Positions 6,230-14,790 of a stretch of DNA of 15,779 nucleotides are shown in pieces. The number at the start of each line of letters is the position of its first letter. Position 1 is the first letter of the stretch. The notes beneath the pieces are model-generated. The model did not search any database and was not told where the DNA came from. It worked only from the letters and a program-made list of their open reading frames with translations. The stretch comes from Candidatus Zipacnadia bacterium (lineage in GTDB: Bacteria > Armatimonadota > Zipacnadia > Zipacnadales > UBA5352): NCBI GenBank assembly GCA_029820915.1, contig JALGUI010000020.1, positions 1-15,779 of the forward strand, read 5' to 3'. Position numbers and translations under genes: made by a program.

Positions 6230-8509
6230 GTGGAGTTCGAACTGCGCGACAGAATCGACGACCAGTACACCGTCCTCGAGAAGTACCGCGGCGGGATGAG
6301 CGTTGTCTACATCGTCCTCGACGACTTCTCCCAGAAGCGCTTCGCCGTCAAGACCGTGAAGGAGGAGCTTCTCGAGGACCGGGCCGCCGTGGACCGGTTC
6401 GCCCAGGAGGCGCGCACCTGGATGAACCTGGGACGCCACGAGCACATCGTCGAGGCCATCATCTACCGCGAGATCAAGGGCCAGCCCTTCCTGTTCCTCG
6501 AGTACGTGGACGGCGTGAGCTTCGGCGACCTGATCGACAGCGAGGACGCCCTGTTCCCGCCCCAGGTCATCAACTACGCCCTGCAGGTGTGCGAGGGGAT
6601 GGACTACGTGCACTCGGCCGAGGTCGGGCCGGGCGACAGCGGCGTGATCCACCGGGACCTGAAGCCCGCGAACATCATGATCCACCGCGACGGGCAGGTG
6701 AAGATCACCGACTTCGGGCTGGCCAAGGTGTACGGGGTCACGACCCGGCTCACCGACGCCGGCATTGGCCTGGGCACCTACGTCTACATGCCCCCCGAAC
6801 AGTTCCTCGACGCCGCCTCCGCCGACCGGACCTCGGACATCTACTCCTTCGGCGTCGTGCTGTACCGGGCGCTGACCGGCGAGTACCCCGTGCGCGGCGA
6901 CAGCGTGGGGAGGCTCATCCACAACATCCTCGAGAGCACGCCACCGCTGCCGCGTGAGCACCGCCCCGACCTGCCGCTCGCGCTCGAGCAGCTCGTGCTG
7001 ACCTGTCTGTCGAAGCAGCGCTCGGACCGCTTCGACAGCTTCGCGCGCCTGCGCGAGGCGCTGCTTGCGGTGCGCGACGACGTGGAGGAGGCGTACGCCG
7101 ACGAGGATGTCCTGGTGTGCGGCGCCTGCGGCTACCGGAGCACCAGTCGCCACGTGTCGTGCCCGGTGTGCGCGGCCCCGATGGCCCCCGCGGACCTCAT
7201 CGCGTCGATCGTCGGCAAGGCTGCCGAAGAGCAGCAGGAGGAGCCCGAGCCCCCAGAGCGTACGCCCGAGCAGACCGAGGAGTCCGAGGACCTCTACCGC
7301 CGGGCGGTCGCCCTGCGTGAGGAGGGCGAACTCCGGTCGGCGCTGGATCTGCTGCGCCGGGCCACCGATCTCAGCCCCGGCTACGATGAGGCGCGCGCGC
7401 TGCTGGACGAGGTCGCTCTGGCGCTTGCGCGCAGCCGTGCGGACAAGCGCCTGCCCTCCTACAACTGGCCGATGTTCCGCGGCAACATCACGCGGTCGGG
7501 CTACACGCCCGAGGGCGTGGTCCCGCCGCTGATCCGGCGCTGGCAGGTCAATGTCGGCTCGTGGGTTCTCAGCTCCCCGAGCGTCGCGAACGGCGTCGTC
7601 TATGTGGGCGCCCGCACCGACCAGGCGGGCGCGGTCGGCCGGCTGTGCGCCCTCAACGCCCGCCGCGGCGAATTGCTCTGGGAGGTCGGCTCCGGCTACG
7701 AGATCAACACCGGCCCGGCGGTCGTGCGCGGCCGGCGGCTGTACGTCGGCTCCCACCGCCAGATACTGTGCCTGGACGCACGCACCGGCGATCGCATCTG
7801 GGGCTTGATGACCGACGACCTGGTGGAGACCAGCCCGGGCGTGGTCGGCTCAATGCTCTACATCGCCGACCTGTCCGGCTCCATCTACGCGCTGGCGCTC
7901 GACCGGCAGCGCGTGGCGTGGAAGACCAACACGGGCATGGCGATCTACTCGTCCCCCGCGGCCTGGGAGGGCGCTCTGTACGTCGGCTCGAGCGACTACA
8001 TAGTGCGGCGCCTCAATGCGCAGACGGGCGAGGTCGAGTGGGAGTTCGCGACCGGTGGCGAGGTGCTCACCACCCCGGCCTACAGCGGCGGCGCGATCTA
8101 CGTCGGCTCATGCGATCATCGGCTCTACTGCCTCGACGCCGCGACCGGCGCCAAGCGCTGGGAGTTCCAGACCGGCGAGGAGATCCACAGCTCGGCCGCG
8201 GTGTACGAGGACAGAGTGCTGTTCGGGGCGCGCGACGGCAGGCTCTACGCCGTGGACACCGCGACCGGCAAGCGCCGCTGGCACTTCGACACCGGCGACT
8301 GGGTCAACTCCTCGCCCGCCATCAGCGGCGGGACCGTCTACTTCGGCTCGCACGACCGCAAGCTCTATGCGCTGGAGATCGACAGCGGAGTGTGTCTGTG
8401 GGAGTTCGAGACGGGCGGCGAGATCGCGTCATCGCCTGCGGTCTCGCAACAGGCGGTCTACGTGGGGAGCAACGATGGGTCGGTCTACTGTTTCCGCTCG
8501 CGGGGGTGA
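6230..8509 (+). CDS. Ser/Thr protein kinase fused to zinc ribbon, helical repeat and eight-bladed PQQ-like propeller
   Basis: The 759-residue product has a Hanks-type kinase domain at about 11-285: Gly-rich loop YRGGMSVVY (19-27), Lys41 in FAVK, Glu60 in the C-helix, HRDLKPANIM (141-150), DFG (161-163), PPE (188-190) and SDIYSFGVVLY (202-212). All catalytic residues are present, so it should be active. Next is a four-Cys zinc ribbon (Cys297, Cys300, Cys311, Cys314), an acidic linker (333-353) and a TPR-like helical pair (354-405). Residues 440-759 hold eight repeats of about 40 residues of the type SSPAVxxGxVYVGSxDGxLYALDxxTGxxxWxFxTG, a BamB/PQQ-dehydrogenase-like propeller. No transmembrane helix separates kinase and propeller and there is no signal peptide, so the whole protein looks cytosolic, unlike PknB-type kinases. 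GTG at 6230 is chosen because GAGGAGG precedes it by about 6 nt and the kinase domain begins directly after; the frame extends to 6164. It lies after the terminator of the barrel gene and is convergent with the jelly-roll gene. Confidence 0.92.
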   Translation: MEFELRDRIDDQYTVLEKYRGGMSVVYIVLDDFSQKRFAVKTVKEELLEDRAAVDRFAQEARTWMNLGRHEHIVEAIIYREIKGQPFLFLEYVDGVSFGDLIDSEDALFPPQVINYALQVCEGMDYVHSAEVGPGDSGVIHRDLKPANIMIHRDGQVKITDFGLAKVYGVTTRLTDAGIGLGTYVYMPPEQFLDAASADRTSDIYSFGVVLYRALTGEYPVRGDSVGRLIHNILESTPPLPREHRPDLPLALEQLVLTCLSKQRSDRFDSFARLREALLAVRDDVEEAYADEDVLVCGACGYRSTSRHVSCPVCAAPMAPADLIASIVGKAAEEQQEEPEPPERTPEQTEESEDLYRRAVALREEGELRSALDLLRRATDLSPGYDEARALLDEVALALARSRADKRLPSYNWPMFRGNITRSGYTPEGVVPPLIRRWQVNVGSWVLSSPSVANGVVYVGARTDQAGAVGRLCALNARRGELLWEVGSGYEINTGPAVVRGRRLYVGSHRQILCLDARTGDRIWGLMTDDLVETSPGVVGSMLYIADLSGSIYALALDRQRVAWKTNTGMAIYSSPAAWEGALYVGSSDYIVRRLNAQTGEVEWEFATGGEVLTTPAYSGGAIYVGSCDHRLYCLDAATGAKRWEFQTGEEIHSSAAVYEDRVLFGARDGRLYAVDTATGKRRWHFDTGDWVNSSPAISGGTVYFGSHDRKLYALEIDSGVCLWEFETGGEIASSPAVSQQAVYVGSNDGSVYCFRSRG

Positions 8510-8578
8510 ACACTCGATGCGCCCCGAGCACACTGTCGTTCGGAGGGCCCTTCTTCAGATGCGCCGTCGTTCACGCGG

Positions 8579-11236
8579 TCACGACGCCGGTCCTCCGGTG
8601 GCCGGATAGATCACGCAGTCCCGGAAGATCGTGCGGCAGCCCTCGCAGCCCAGGCCCACATGCCCGCCGCCCAGCGGCTCCGGGTCCTCCCAGCGCAGCG
8701 CCTCGACGCCGTTGAAGGTCAGCGTCAGGACTCCCCCGGACTTCTGCGCCCGCAGCCGCACCGCCCGCGGGCTGTTGCAGTGCCCGCCCATGACGATCCG
8801 GCAGCGCCGGTTCTCGGCGGACGCGACCGCGATGCCGTTGCGCAGCAGCACACTGCGTCGCCCGCCATCGGCACCCGCGATGAAGGCGTAGCCGATGTCC
8901 GGCTCGTCCGGCGCGCCGCCGAGCACGATCTTCAGGTCATGGTACGGGAAGTGCTGGTGGTGGCCGGTCTCATGCCCCTCGGTGAACTCGGCTGCCGAGA
9001 CGTCCACCGCGACGTCCGCCGATATGCGGTGGCGGTTCCAGGTGAGCGCCGGCTCTTCGCGCCCGTCGGCGGTTATCCAGTAGTCCCACAGGATGCAGGC
9101 CATGCCCGTGTGGTCGGTCCACTCGCCCGACGCCGGCCGCCAGTCCGGCTCGACCCGGTCGAAGCGGTACACGTGCGCGCTGTCGCCGGCCAGCATCAGG
9201 CGCGCGAGGCGCACCTCGCCACCGATCGCGACCGCCTCGGCGTGCCCGTCCGGCAGGGGCTCGGGGTCTCGCCACACAACGCCCTCGTCGCCGATACGGG
9301 CGACGATCCACGGGCCCTCGCGCAGCAGCTCCAGGTCTCCGGACGCGTCCGCGATCGTGCACTCGCCGACCACCTGGCCTCGCCGCAACAGCCGCAGCGC
9401 GCCCTCGGCCGGGCGCAGCTCCGCCCGATAGCCCGGCTCCTGGCCGGCGCACGCACCGAGCGCCAGTCCGGCTCCGTCGCCGATCTCCCAGCCGCGCGCG
9501 ATGACGCGCACGTCGCTCGGGGTGGTGAGGAAGTAGCGCACGACCGCGTCGCCGCTGCCCGGCAGGGCGATGATCCGCGGCTCGCCTGCCGCGTGCGCGC
9601 ACCGCCACGTGCCGGACAGGCGCCGCCACAGGTCGCCGACCAGCCGCAACATGTGCTTCTCTTCGAGCGCGGGCACGGTCTCCCCGGTGCCGTCGGCGTC
9701 GCAGATGACCGCCTGGGGCTCACGGCCGATCTCGACGCAGCGCACGTGCTCGAACGCGGCCCGTCCGCCGCCGACGTAGACGCCGGCGCGGCCGGGCGCG
9801 ATGCCCAGTGCCCAGGTGCTGTACACGGGCGCTCCGTCCAGCGTGCACTCGATCCGCCCGCCGACGAGGGTCAGCCCCATCGTGCCCTCGGCGGCGGGAG
9901 CCGGGCCCTCGCCGAGCTTCCGCGTCTCCCCGCCGATGACGCTGTGCACGTGCCAGGTGGGCGCGTCGCCGGCGGTCAGCGTGAACAGCAGGCCGCGATC
10001 GCCGAAGGCGTGGTGCGCCACGAGGCCGGCCGTCGCATTGCGGGTGGCCGTAACGCGAGCCGACACGCGGCAGTCGCCGAAGGGGCCGGCCCGCAACGCC
10101 GCCACCTGGGCGCCCGGTACGTGGCCGCGTAGCACGCCGTCCTCGATGGTCCAGGTGCCGCCGCGGAACTCGCAGGTCTCCGCCGCCGTGGCGAACGCCG
10201 GGATACCGGCCACGTGCAGCGGGCGCACCATGACGTCGTCGAAGCGGCTGCCTGCGGCGTCCGTGGCGCACAGTCCCACCCGCCCCGTGAGGCCCTCGGG
10301 CACGCGCGCGGCGACCACGGGCTCACCGTTGACGGCGCACTCGATCAGGCCGGTGGACACCTGCGCGGCGAGGCGGTACCACTGCCCCGGCGTCAGCTCC
10401 GCTGGCGCCGCCGCCAGCACCTCGCGAGTGCCGTGCGCAATGCGCTCGAGCCGAGCCTCCCCGGCGCCCGTGTCCAGCACAAAGGCGCACCAGTCGTCGG
10501 GCCCGAGCGCGTGCGGCGCCAGCCCGCCGCTGCCCCCCTCGAGCCGCACGGTGGCCTCGATTCGGTAGCAATCCCAGAAGTCGTAGCCGACCGCGGTCAG
10601 GCACTCGCCCTCGCCCGGCTCATACCAGGATGAGCCGATCGGGCGGTGGTCGCGCTCCTGCAGCGGGTCCCAGTAGACCCTGACCCGCCAGTCCCCGCGC
10701 AGCGTCTCCCACCGGCCGGGCACGTCCTCGACCTGGAAGAAGTCCTCGTTCAGGCGGATGTCGCTCAGCGGCTGCACCATCATCTCCTCGAGCCGCGCGC
10801 CGCACGTCGCCCAAGCGCCGGCCTTGCCGTCGAGCGGCTCCTCCACCAGGCAGTGCAGTAGTGTGGTGTCGCCGATGCTCGCGATGATCTCCGCGCTCCT
10901 GCGCCGGATCGTCAACTCACAGGCGCGACCGATCGGCGGCAGGGCGAACGCGCGGCGAGCCACCACGGTCACGCCGTCGGCCGTGACGCGATGAAGCTCG
11001 GTAGCAGTGCCGGTGAGTCTGAGCACCAGGCAGTCATCCGGCGCGCGCCAGCCCAACGCCACCAGCACCTCCGCCTGGTCCGCCGTGCGCTCCAGCGGCA
11101 GCCACATGATGAACTCAGGGGAGTCGATCAGGTCCGGCACGCGCTCCACCGGCACCCGCGCCGGCACGTCCGCGAGCGCGGGCGCCGCGAGAACCGCCAC
11201 GAGGAGGGCCAGTTCGACCGTCGGTCTGCGTCTCAT
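8579..11236 (-). CDS. Secreted protein with five tandem jelly-roll (LamG/DUF1080-like) modules
   Basis: The 885-residue product starts with a signal peptide (MRRRPTVELALLVAVLAAPALA, cleavage after Ala22). I read five beta-rich modules: about 34-158, 170-340, 355-502, 530-682 and 692-877. Four of them open with a Gly-x-Trp strand (GDW 181, GTW 360, GTW 542, GEW 704) and most close with a strand such as FDDVMVRPL (332-340), FEHVRCVEI (495-503) or FRDCVIYP (871-878). This layout fits concanavalin A-like sandwich domains of the kind called LamG or 3-keto-disaccharide hydrolase (DUF1080). Many such modules only bind carbohydrate; I see no catalytic signature. The open frame extends 69 codons upstream of the ATG at 11236, but that extension is Arg-rich and the signal peptide fixes the start; GAGGTG lies about 11 nt before it. 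It follows the dehydrogenase gene on the same strand, 91 bp apart, with no terminator seen between them, so co-transcription is likely. It probably sits on the surface or in the periplasm. Confidence 0.82.
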   Translation of the reverse strand: MRRRPTVELALLVAVLAAPALADVPARVPVERVPDLIDSPEFIMWLPLERTADQAEVLVALGWRAPDDCLVLRLTGTATELHRVTADGVTVVARRAFALPPIGRACELTIRRRSAEIIASIGDTTLLHCLVEEPLDGKAGAWATCGARLEEMMVQPLSDIRLNEDFFQVEDVPGRWETLRGDWRVRVYWDPLQERDHRPIGSSWYEPGEGECLTAVGYDFWDCYRIEATVRLEGGSGGLAPHALGPDDWCAFVLDTGAGEARLERIAHGTREVLAAAPAELTPGQWYRLAAQVSTGLIECAVNGEPVVAARVPEGLTGRVGLCATDAAGSRFDDVMVRPLHVAGIPAFATAAETCEFRGGTWTIEDGVLRGHVPGAQVAALRAGPFGDCRVSARVTATRNATAGLVAHHAFGDRGLLFTLTAGDAPTWHVHSVIGGETRKLGEGPAPAAEGTMGLTLVGGRIECTLDGAPVYSTWALGIAPGRAGVYVGGGRAAFEHVRCVEIGREPQAVICDADGTGETVPALEEKHMLRLVGDLWRRLSGTWRCAHAAGEPRIIALPGSGDAVVRYFLTTPSDVRVIARGWEIGDGAGLALGACAGQEPGYRAELRPAEGALRLLRRGQVVGECTIADASGDLELLREGPWIVARIGDEGVVWRDPEPLPDGHAEAVAIGGEVRLARLMLAGDSAHVYRFDRVEPDWRPASGEWTDHTGMACILWDYWITADGREEPALTWNRHRISADVAVDVSAAEFTEGHETGHHQHFPYHDLKIVLGGAPDEPDIGYAFIAGADGGRRSVLLRNGIAVASAENRRCRIVMGGHCNSPRAVRLRAQKSGGVLTLTFNGVEALRWEDPEPLGGGHVGLGCEGCRTIFRDCVIYPATGGPAS

Positions 11237-11327
11237 GCAGCGAAACACCTCATCGGATCGGCGTGTTCGGCCCTCGGGTTCGGATGACAGCATACCAAAC
11301 CCCGCGCTGGTCCGCCAGTTCCGCCGC

Positions 11328-12350
11328 TTACGCCTCCCGCGGGCGCAGCACGACCTTGAGCGATCGCGGGTCGCGGGCGCGCGCCATCGCCTCCGGCGCC
11401 TCGGCCAGCGGGAACTCGTCGGAGATGATCGCGGCGGGGTCAATGCGCCCGCCCGCCAGCAGCGCTACCGCGCGCTCGTCCGTGAACGGGTTCGTGTACG
11501 AGCCCGCGATCGTGATCTCATCGCGGAAGATGCGGCGCGGCCGCAGAGGCACCTCGACTTCGTCCTCGCACACGCCGAAGAGGAGCGCCTTGCCGCCCGG
11601 CCCGACAATCTCGATGGCCAGCGCCGCGGTCTCGCCCAGACCGGCGGCCTCGATGGCCAGGTCGGCGGGCCCGCCCAGCGCGTCCACCAGCGCGGCGCCG
11701 ATATCGTCCGCGTCGCTCGGGTCCACCGTCGCATCCGCCCCGAGCCGCTCCGCCAGAGCGCGCTTGCCCGCGTCCGGCTCGGAGACCACCGTGCGTCCGG
11801 CGCCGCGCAGGCGCACGAGCTGCGTCATCAGCAGGCCGACCGTCCCGCCGCCCAGGATCGCCACGCGGTCGCCGGGCGCCGGGCCCAGCACCTCGAGGCC
11901 GTGCAGGCAGCACGAGATCGGCTCCATGAGCGCGGCGTCGCGCAGCGGCAGGCCGTCCGGCAGTGGCACGCACAGCTCCGCGGGCATCGCGCACAGCTCG
12001 GCGAACCCGCCCGGCCGCGTCACGCCGACGGCTTGGGCGTTCTCGCACAGGTGGGGTGTGCCGCGGCGGCAGGGCCGGCAAGCGCGGCAGGCGAGGTTGG
12101 GGTTGACGACAACGCGGTCGCCCGGCGCGACAGACGAGACGCCCTCGCCGACCTCGCGCACGATGCCCGCGATCTCGTGCCCGGGGATCGCCGGATACTC
12201 CGCGTGGTAGGTGCCCTCGACGATGTGGTGGTCGGTGCCGCAGATGCCGCACGCCGCGACCCCGACCAGCGCCTCGCCGGGACCGGCGATGGCGTCGGGC
12301 ACTTCGGTGACCTCGATGCGGCCCGGGCCAGGGACAACCGCCGCCAGCAC
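11328..12350 (-). CDS. Zinc-dependent medium-chain alcohol/polyol dehydrogenase
   Basis: The 340-residue product is an NAD(P)-dependent medium-chain dehydrogenase of the sorbitol/threonine/galactitol dehydrogenase type. The N-terminal GroES-like domain carries the catalytic zinc ligands Cys37 (ACGICGTDHH) and His58-Glu59 (IPGHEIAG). The structural zinc site is complete: Cys88, Cys91, Cys94, Cys102. The Rossmann domain has VAILGGGTVGLLMTQL followed by a strand ending in SEPDAGKR. Length and domain order are normal. GTG at 12350 is chosen because GGAGGT (12356-12361) is 5 nt upstream and the family begins with a short strand (VLAAVVPGPGRIEV); the longer open frame to 12446 lacks such support. 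The substrate cannot be read from sequence; sugar alcohols or other secondary alcohols are typical. It is a cytosolic enzyme sandwiched between two genes for exported proteins. Confidence 0.92.
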   Translation of the reverse strand: MLAAVVPGPGRIEVTEVPDAIAGPGEALVGVAACGICGTDHHIVEGTYHAEYPAIPGHEIAGIVREVGEGVSSVAPGDRVVVNPNLACRACRPCRRGTPHLCENAQAVGVTRPGGFAELCAMPAELCVPLPDGLPLRDAALMEPISCCLHGLEVLGPAPGDRVAILGGGTVGLLMTQLVRLRGAGRTVVSEPDAGKRALAERLGADATVDPSDADDIGAALVDALGGPADLAIEAAGLGETAALAIEIVGPGGKALLFGVCEDEVEVPLRPRRIFRDEITIAGSYTNPFTDERAVALLAGGRIDPAAIISDEFPLAEAPEAMARARDPRSLKVVLRPREA

Positions 12351-12355
12351 TGTGC

Positions 12356-12361
12356 ACCTCC
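12356..12361 (-). promoter_or_regulatory. Ribosome-binding site deciding the dehydrogenase GTG start
   Basis: GGAGGT on the minus strand lies 5 nt before the GTG at 12350. It selects this start over upstream in-frame codons, whose extension reads as Pro/Arg/Ser-rich non-family sequence. Confidence 0.75.
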
Positions 12362-12390
12362 GCGGTGGGGTCGGACTGCACGAGGATTCG

Positions 12391-12425
12391 CCGCGCGCCG
12401 TAGCGGGACCTGTTCCGGCGCGCGG
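12391..12425 (-). terminator. Hairpin between beta-helix and dehydrogenase genes
   Basis: A perfect 10-bp GC stem (CCGCGCGCCG, 12391-12400, with 12416-12425) encloses a 15-nt loop. It starts 28 nt after the beta-helix stop and ends 30 nt before the dehydrogenase ribosome-binding site. No T-run follows. It may be a terminator, a partial terminator or a processing site that sets different levels for the two genes. Confidence 0.5.
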
Positions 12426-12453
12426 TCCGGGTCGGGTTGCCGCCACCGGCAGG

Positions 12454-14790
12454 CTATCGGGTGAGCGACAGGCTCGTCATCATCCGCGCGCGGCCGCCGC
12501 CATCGCTGAGCGCCTCCACCTCGACGAGGTAGCGGCCCGATGGCGCCACGCTGCCACGCAGGTCACGCCCGTCCCACGGGATAACCGCGCTGCGTTGCGC
12601 CACGCTCGCGGTCAACTCCCGCACGGGCCTGCCGGCGATATTGCGCACGGTGGCGCGCACCTCGGCCGGTCGCGACAGCGTCACGTGGATGGCCGCGCCG
12701 TGCCCCGCGGGCACGGCGGCGACGCTCATGATGGCGAGCTGCGGCTCGAGGGCCGAAGCGAGCGACGGGCCGACAGCGGCCGGCCGGCTCTGCAGGTAGG
12801 GCACGAAGTTCACGGGCCCGAAGCTCGCGTCATCGGCGTGGTCGAGGATGTTGCGGGCGATCTCGGCCCGGTCCGTCGTGCCCCACCAGTTGCGCTGGGC
12901 CAGGATGGCGTGGTCGGTGTTGTTCGCCAGGTCGTAGATGCCGTTGTCATGCAGCCAGTTCCGGCCCGGGTTGACGCCCAAGTTGGCCAGGCTGCCCATC
13001 TGCGGCTCCGCGTCGCCAAAGATGCCGATGCCCCAGCGACCGTTGTCGTGGCTGCGGCAGCGTGCGATCAGCGGCACGGCTGAGCCGCCCAGGCGGATGC
13101 CATCCTGCCGGCAGTCCCTGAACTGCGAGTCGATCAGCCTGATGTAGCCGGGCGAGCGGACGACGAGGCCCGTCTCGGCGTGCCGGACGACGGCGTTGAC
13201 CAGGCGTCCGGCGCTGTCCAGGATGAACTCGATGCCGCTCCAGTCGCCCGCAGCCGGGATGGGCTGCGCCGAGTCGAAGGTGACGGGGCTTGCCGTCTCG
13301 CCCGCGGCCACCAGGATGCCCGAGACGCTGATGCCGCCGCCGAGGACCTGGACGCCCGGGCGTAGCGACAGCCGCGCGGTCGCCCCCACGCGCAGATGGG
13401 TGGCGTTCGGGTCGGCGGTCAGGTCGAAGGGCACGCCCTGGGGGAGCCAGGCGTCGTCGTCGCGGATGTCCGGGTGCGTGCCGCAGGTCACGCCGATGGC
13501 CTGGCGACCGTTGCCCACGTACCGGTTGCCGTCGCGCAGCGCTTCGGCCGTGCTCGCGGCCAGCCGCGCGGGGTAGGCGCCGCAGCGCACGAACCGCGTG
13601 TCGCGCACCTTGGCGGTTGAGGCCGGCTGGGGTATGTGCAGGCCGTTGGCGCCGCAGGAGTCGATGATGCAGTCGGCGAGGTCCACATGCGAGTCGCCGC
13701 CGGCGAAGATGCCGTCCTCGGCGCACTCGCGCACGAGCGAGCCGGCCATGTACAGGTCGGCGTCGTCCACCGAGAAGCCGGTGCGCGCGTAGCCGACGGT
13801 CGCGACGTTGACGCGCGCCAGCGCCCCGTGCTCCAGCTCGATGCCCAGCCAGTCGCCCGGCTGAGCGGCCCCCTGCGGCTGGATGATCACGCGCGCGTCG
13901 GGCAGGCCGTCAACGAGCAGCCTGCCGCGCACCACGATCCGCCGCGGGGCGTAGACGCGGATGCCGGACTTGATGCGCAGCACCGCGCCGTCGGCGATGA
14001 CCAGCTCGTCGTTCGGGGAGCCGACCGCGAGGTCGAGCGGCAGGCCCTGGTCGCGCCAGCAGTCGGTGTCCTCGATGTCATCGGCGGAGCCGCAGTCCAC
14101 GCCCATCGCGTGGACGCCGTTGTGGTCGAAGGTGTTGCCGCGCCTGAGCATCTCGAGGCAGGTGGCCTTGACGCGCACGGGGTGCTCGCCGTTGCCCACG
14201 AACTGCGAGAAGATGACCGCGCCGTTGGGGCGGCTGGTCTGGATGTGCAGCCCGTAGCGCCCGTTGTTCTGGAAGCGGCAGTACGCGCACTTGATGAAGC
14301 CGTCGCCCCAGGCGTAGAGCCCGTCGCGCTCGGCCAGTCGCAGGTGGCAGTTGTAGAGCCGCACGTCGGCCGAGTCGGCCATGATGTTGTCCCGGGCCGA
14401 GCGGAACGTGCAGCGCTGGAAGCGCCCGGCGCTGCCGGGCGTGAAGTAGATGCCCCTCCAGGCGCCGATCGAGCTGTTGTCCGTGGCGCGAAAGACGATG
14501 CGCGTCCCGGCGGGCGACATGGCCGTAAGCGACCCGGAGACGGTGAGCCGGTGGTCGCCCCTGGCGATGACGCGCACGTCGGGCTTGACGGTCACGGCAA
14601 CGCCCGGCTCGATGAGCACGTTCGAGCGCAGCTCCCACGGCGACCGCGCGGCGGTGAGAACCGTGTCGGTGTCGATGCGCTCCGGGAGCACGGCCGCGTG
14701 CAGGGCGGTCGCGGCGACGATCAGGACGAAGATGGCGCCTGCCGCGGCCGCGAGTGAACGCGATGCAGAGCGCGTAAGGTACGGGAACAT
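12454..14790 (-). CDS. Secreted right-handed parallel beta-helix protein with FlgD-like C-terminal domain
   Basis: The 778-residue product has a signal peptide at about 1-33 (ending AATALHAA). The body is a pectate-lyase-like beta-helix built from three tandem modules. Each opens with a related strand set (LIEPGVAVTVKPDVRV at 59, VIADGAVLRIKSGIRV at 264, LRVGATARLSLRPGVQV at 466) followed by short repeats such as GxxxxNNGxxGLHI. Modules one and two close with matching segments (LRRGNTFDHNGVHAMGV at 215, LRDGNRYVGNGRQAIGV at 418). A terminal NWWGTTD...DHADD...GPVNFVPYL block (634-666) caps the helix, as in many secreted beta-helix proteins. Residues about 682-778 form a FlgD-like Ig domain (RNIAGRPVREL... 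WDGRDLRG... SGRYLVEVEA). No catalytic Asp/Arg set of a known pectinase can be confirmed, so a surface, binding or polysaccharide-processing role remains open. ATG at 14790 is preferred over GTG at 14796 because GAGGGGG is spaced about 8 nt from it. Confidence 0.88.
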   Translation of the reverse strand: MFPYLTRSASRSLAAAAGAIFVLIVAATALHAAVLPERIDTDTVLTAARSPWELRSNVLIEPGVAVTVKPDVRVIARGDHRLTVSGSLTAMSPAGTRIVFRATDNSSIGAWRGIYFTPGSAGRFQRCTFRSARDNIMADSADVRLYNCHLRLAERDGLYAWGDGFIKCAYCRFQNNGRYGLHIQTSRPNGAVIFSQFVGNGEHPVRVKATCLEMLRRGNTFDHNGVHAMGVDCGSADDIEDTDCWRDQGLPLDLAVGSPNDELVIADGAVLRIKSGIRVYAPRRIVVRGRLLVDGLPDARVIIQPQGAAQPGDWLGIELEHGALARVNVATVGYARTGFSVDDADLYMAGSLVRECAEDGIFAGGDSHVDLADCIIDSCGANGLHIPQPASTAKVRDTRFVRCGAYPARLAASTAEALRDGNRYVGNGRQAIGVTCGTHPDIRDDDAWLPQGVPFDLTADPNATHLRVGATARLSLRPGVQVLGGGISVSGILVAAGETASPVTFDSAQPIPAAGDWSGIEFILDSAGRLVNAVVRHAETGLVVRSPGYIRLIDSQFRDCRQDGIRLGGSAVPLIARCRSHDNGRWGIGIFGDAEPQMGSLANLGVNPGRNWLHDNGIYDLANNTDHAILAQRNWWGTTDRAEIARNILDHADDASFGPVNFVPYLQSRPAAVGPSLASALEPQLAIMSVAAVPAGHGAAIHVTLSRPAEVRATVRNIAGRPVRELTASVAQRSAVIPWDGRDLRGSVAPSGRYLVEVEALSDGGGRARMMTSLSLTR

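Noticed and set aside
6056..7756. 566-codon minus-strand open frame
   Set aside because: It is antisense to the kinase gene, has no domain I can recognise and runs through a strong terminator; it is a GC-driven shadow.
8660..10132. 490-codon plus-strand open frame
   Set aside because: It is antisense to the jelly-roll gene and shows the Arg/Ala/His-rich composition of a shadow frame.
8579..11236. 3-keto-disaccharide hydrolase activity for the jelly-roll protein
   Set aside because: The fold resemblance is at the module level; no catalytic residues could be identified by eye, so only a binding-type description is supported.
13636..14757. 373-codon plus-strand open frame
   Set aside because: It is antisense to the beta-helix gene, whose repeats and signal peptide are clear; the plus frame has only Val/Ala/Gly/Arg/Asp-rich sequence.
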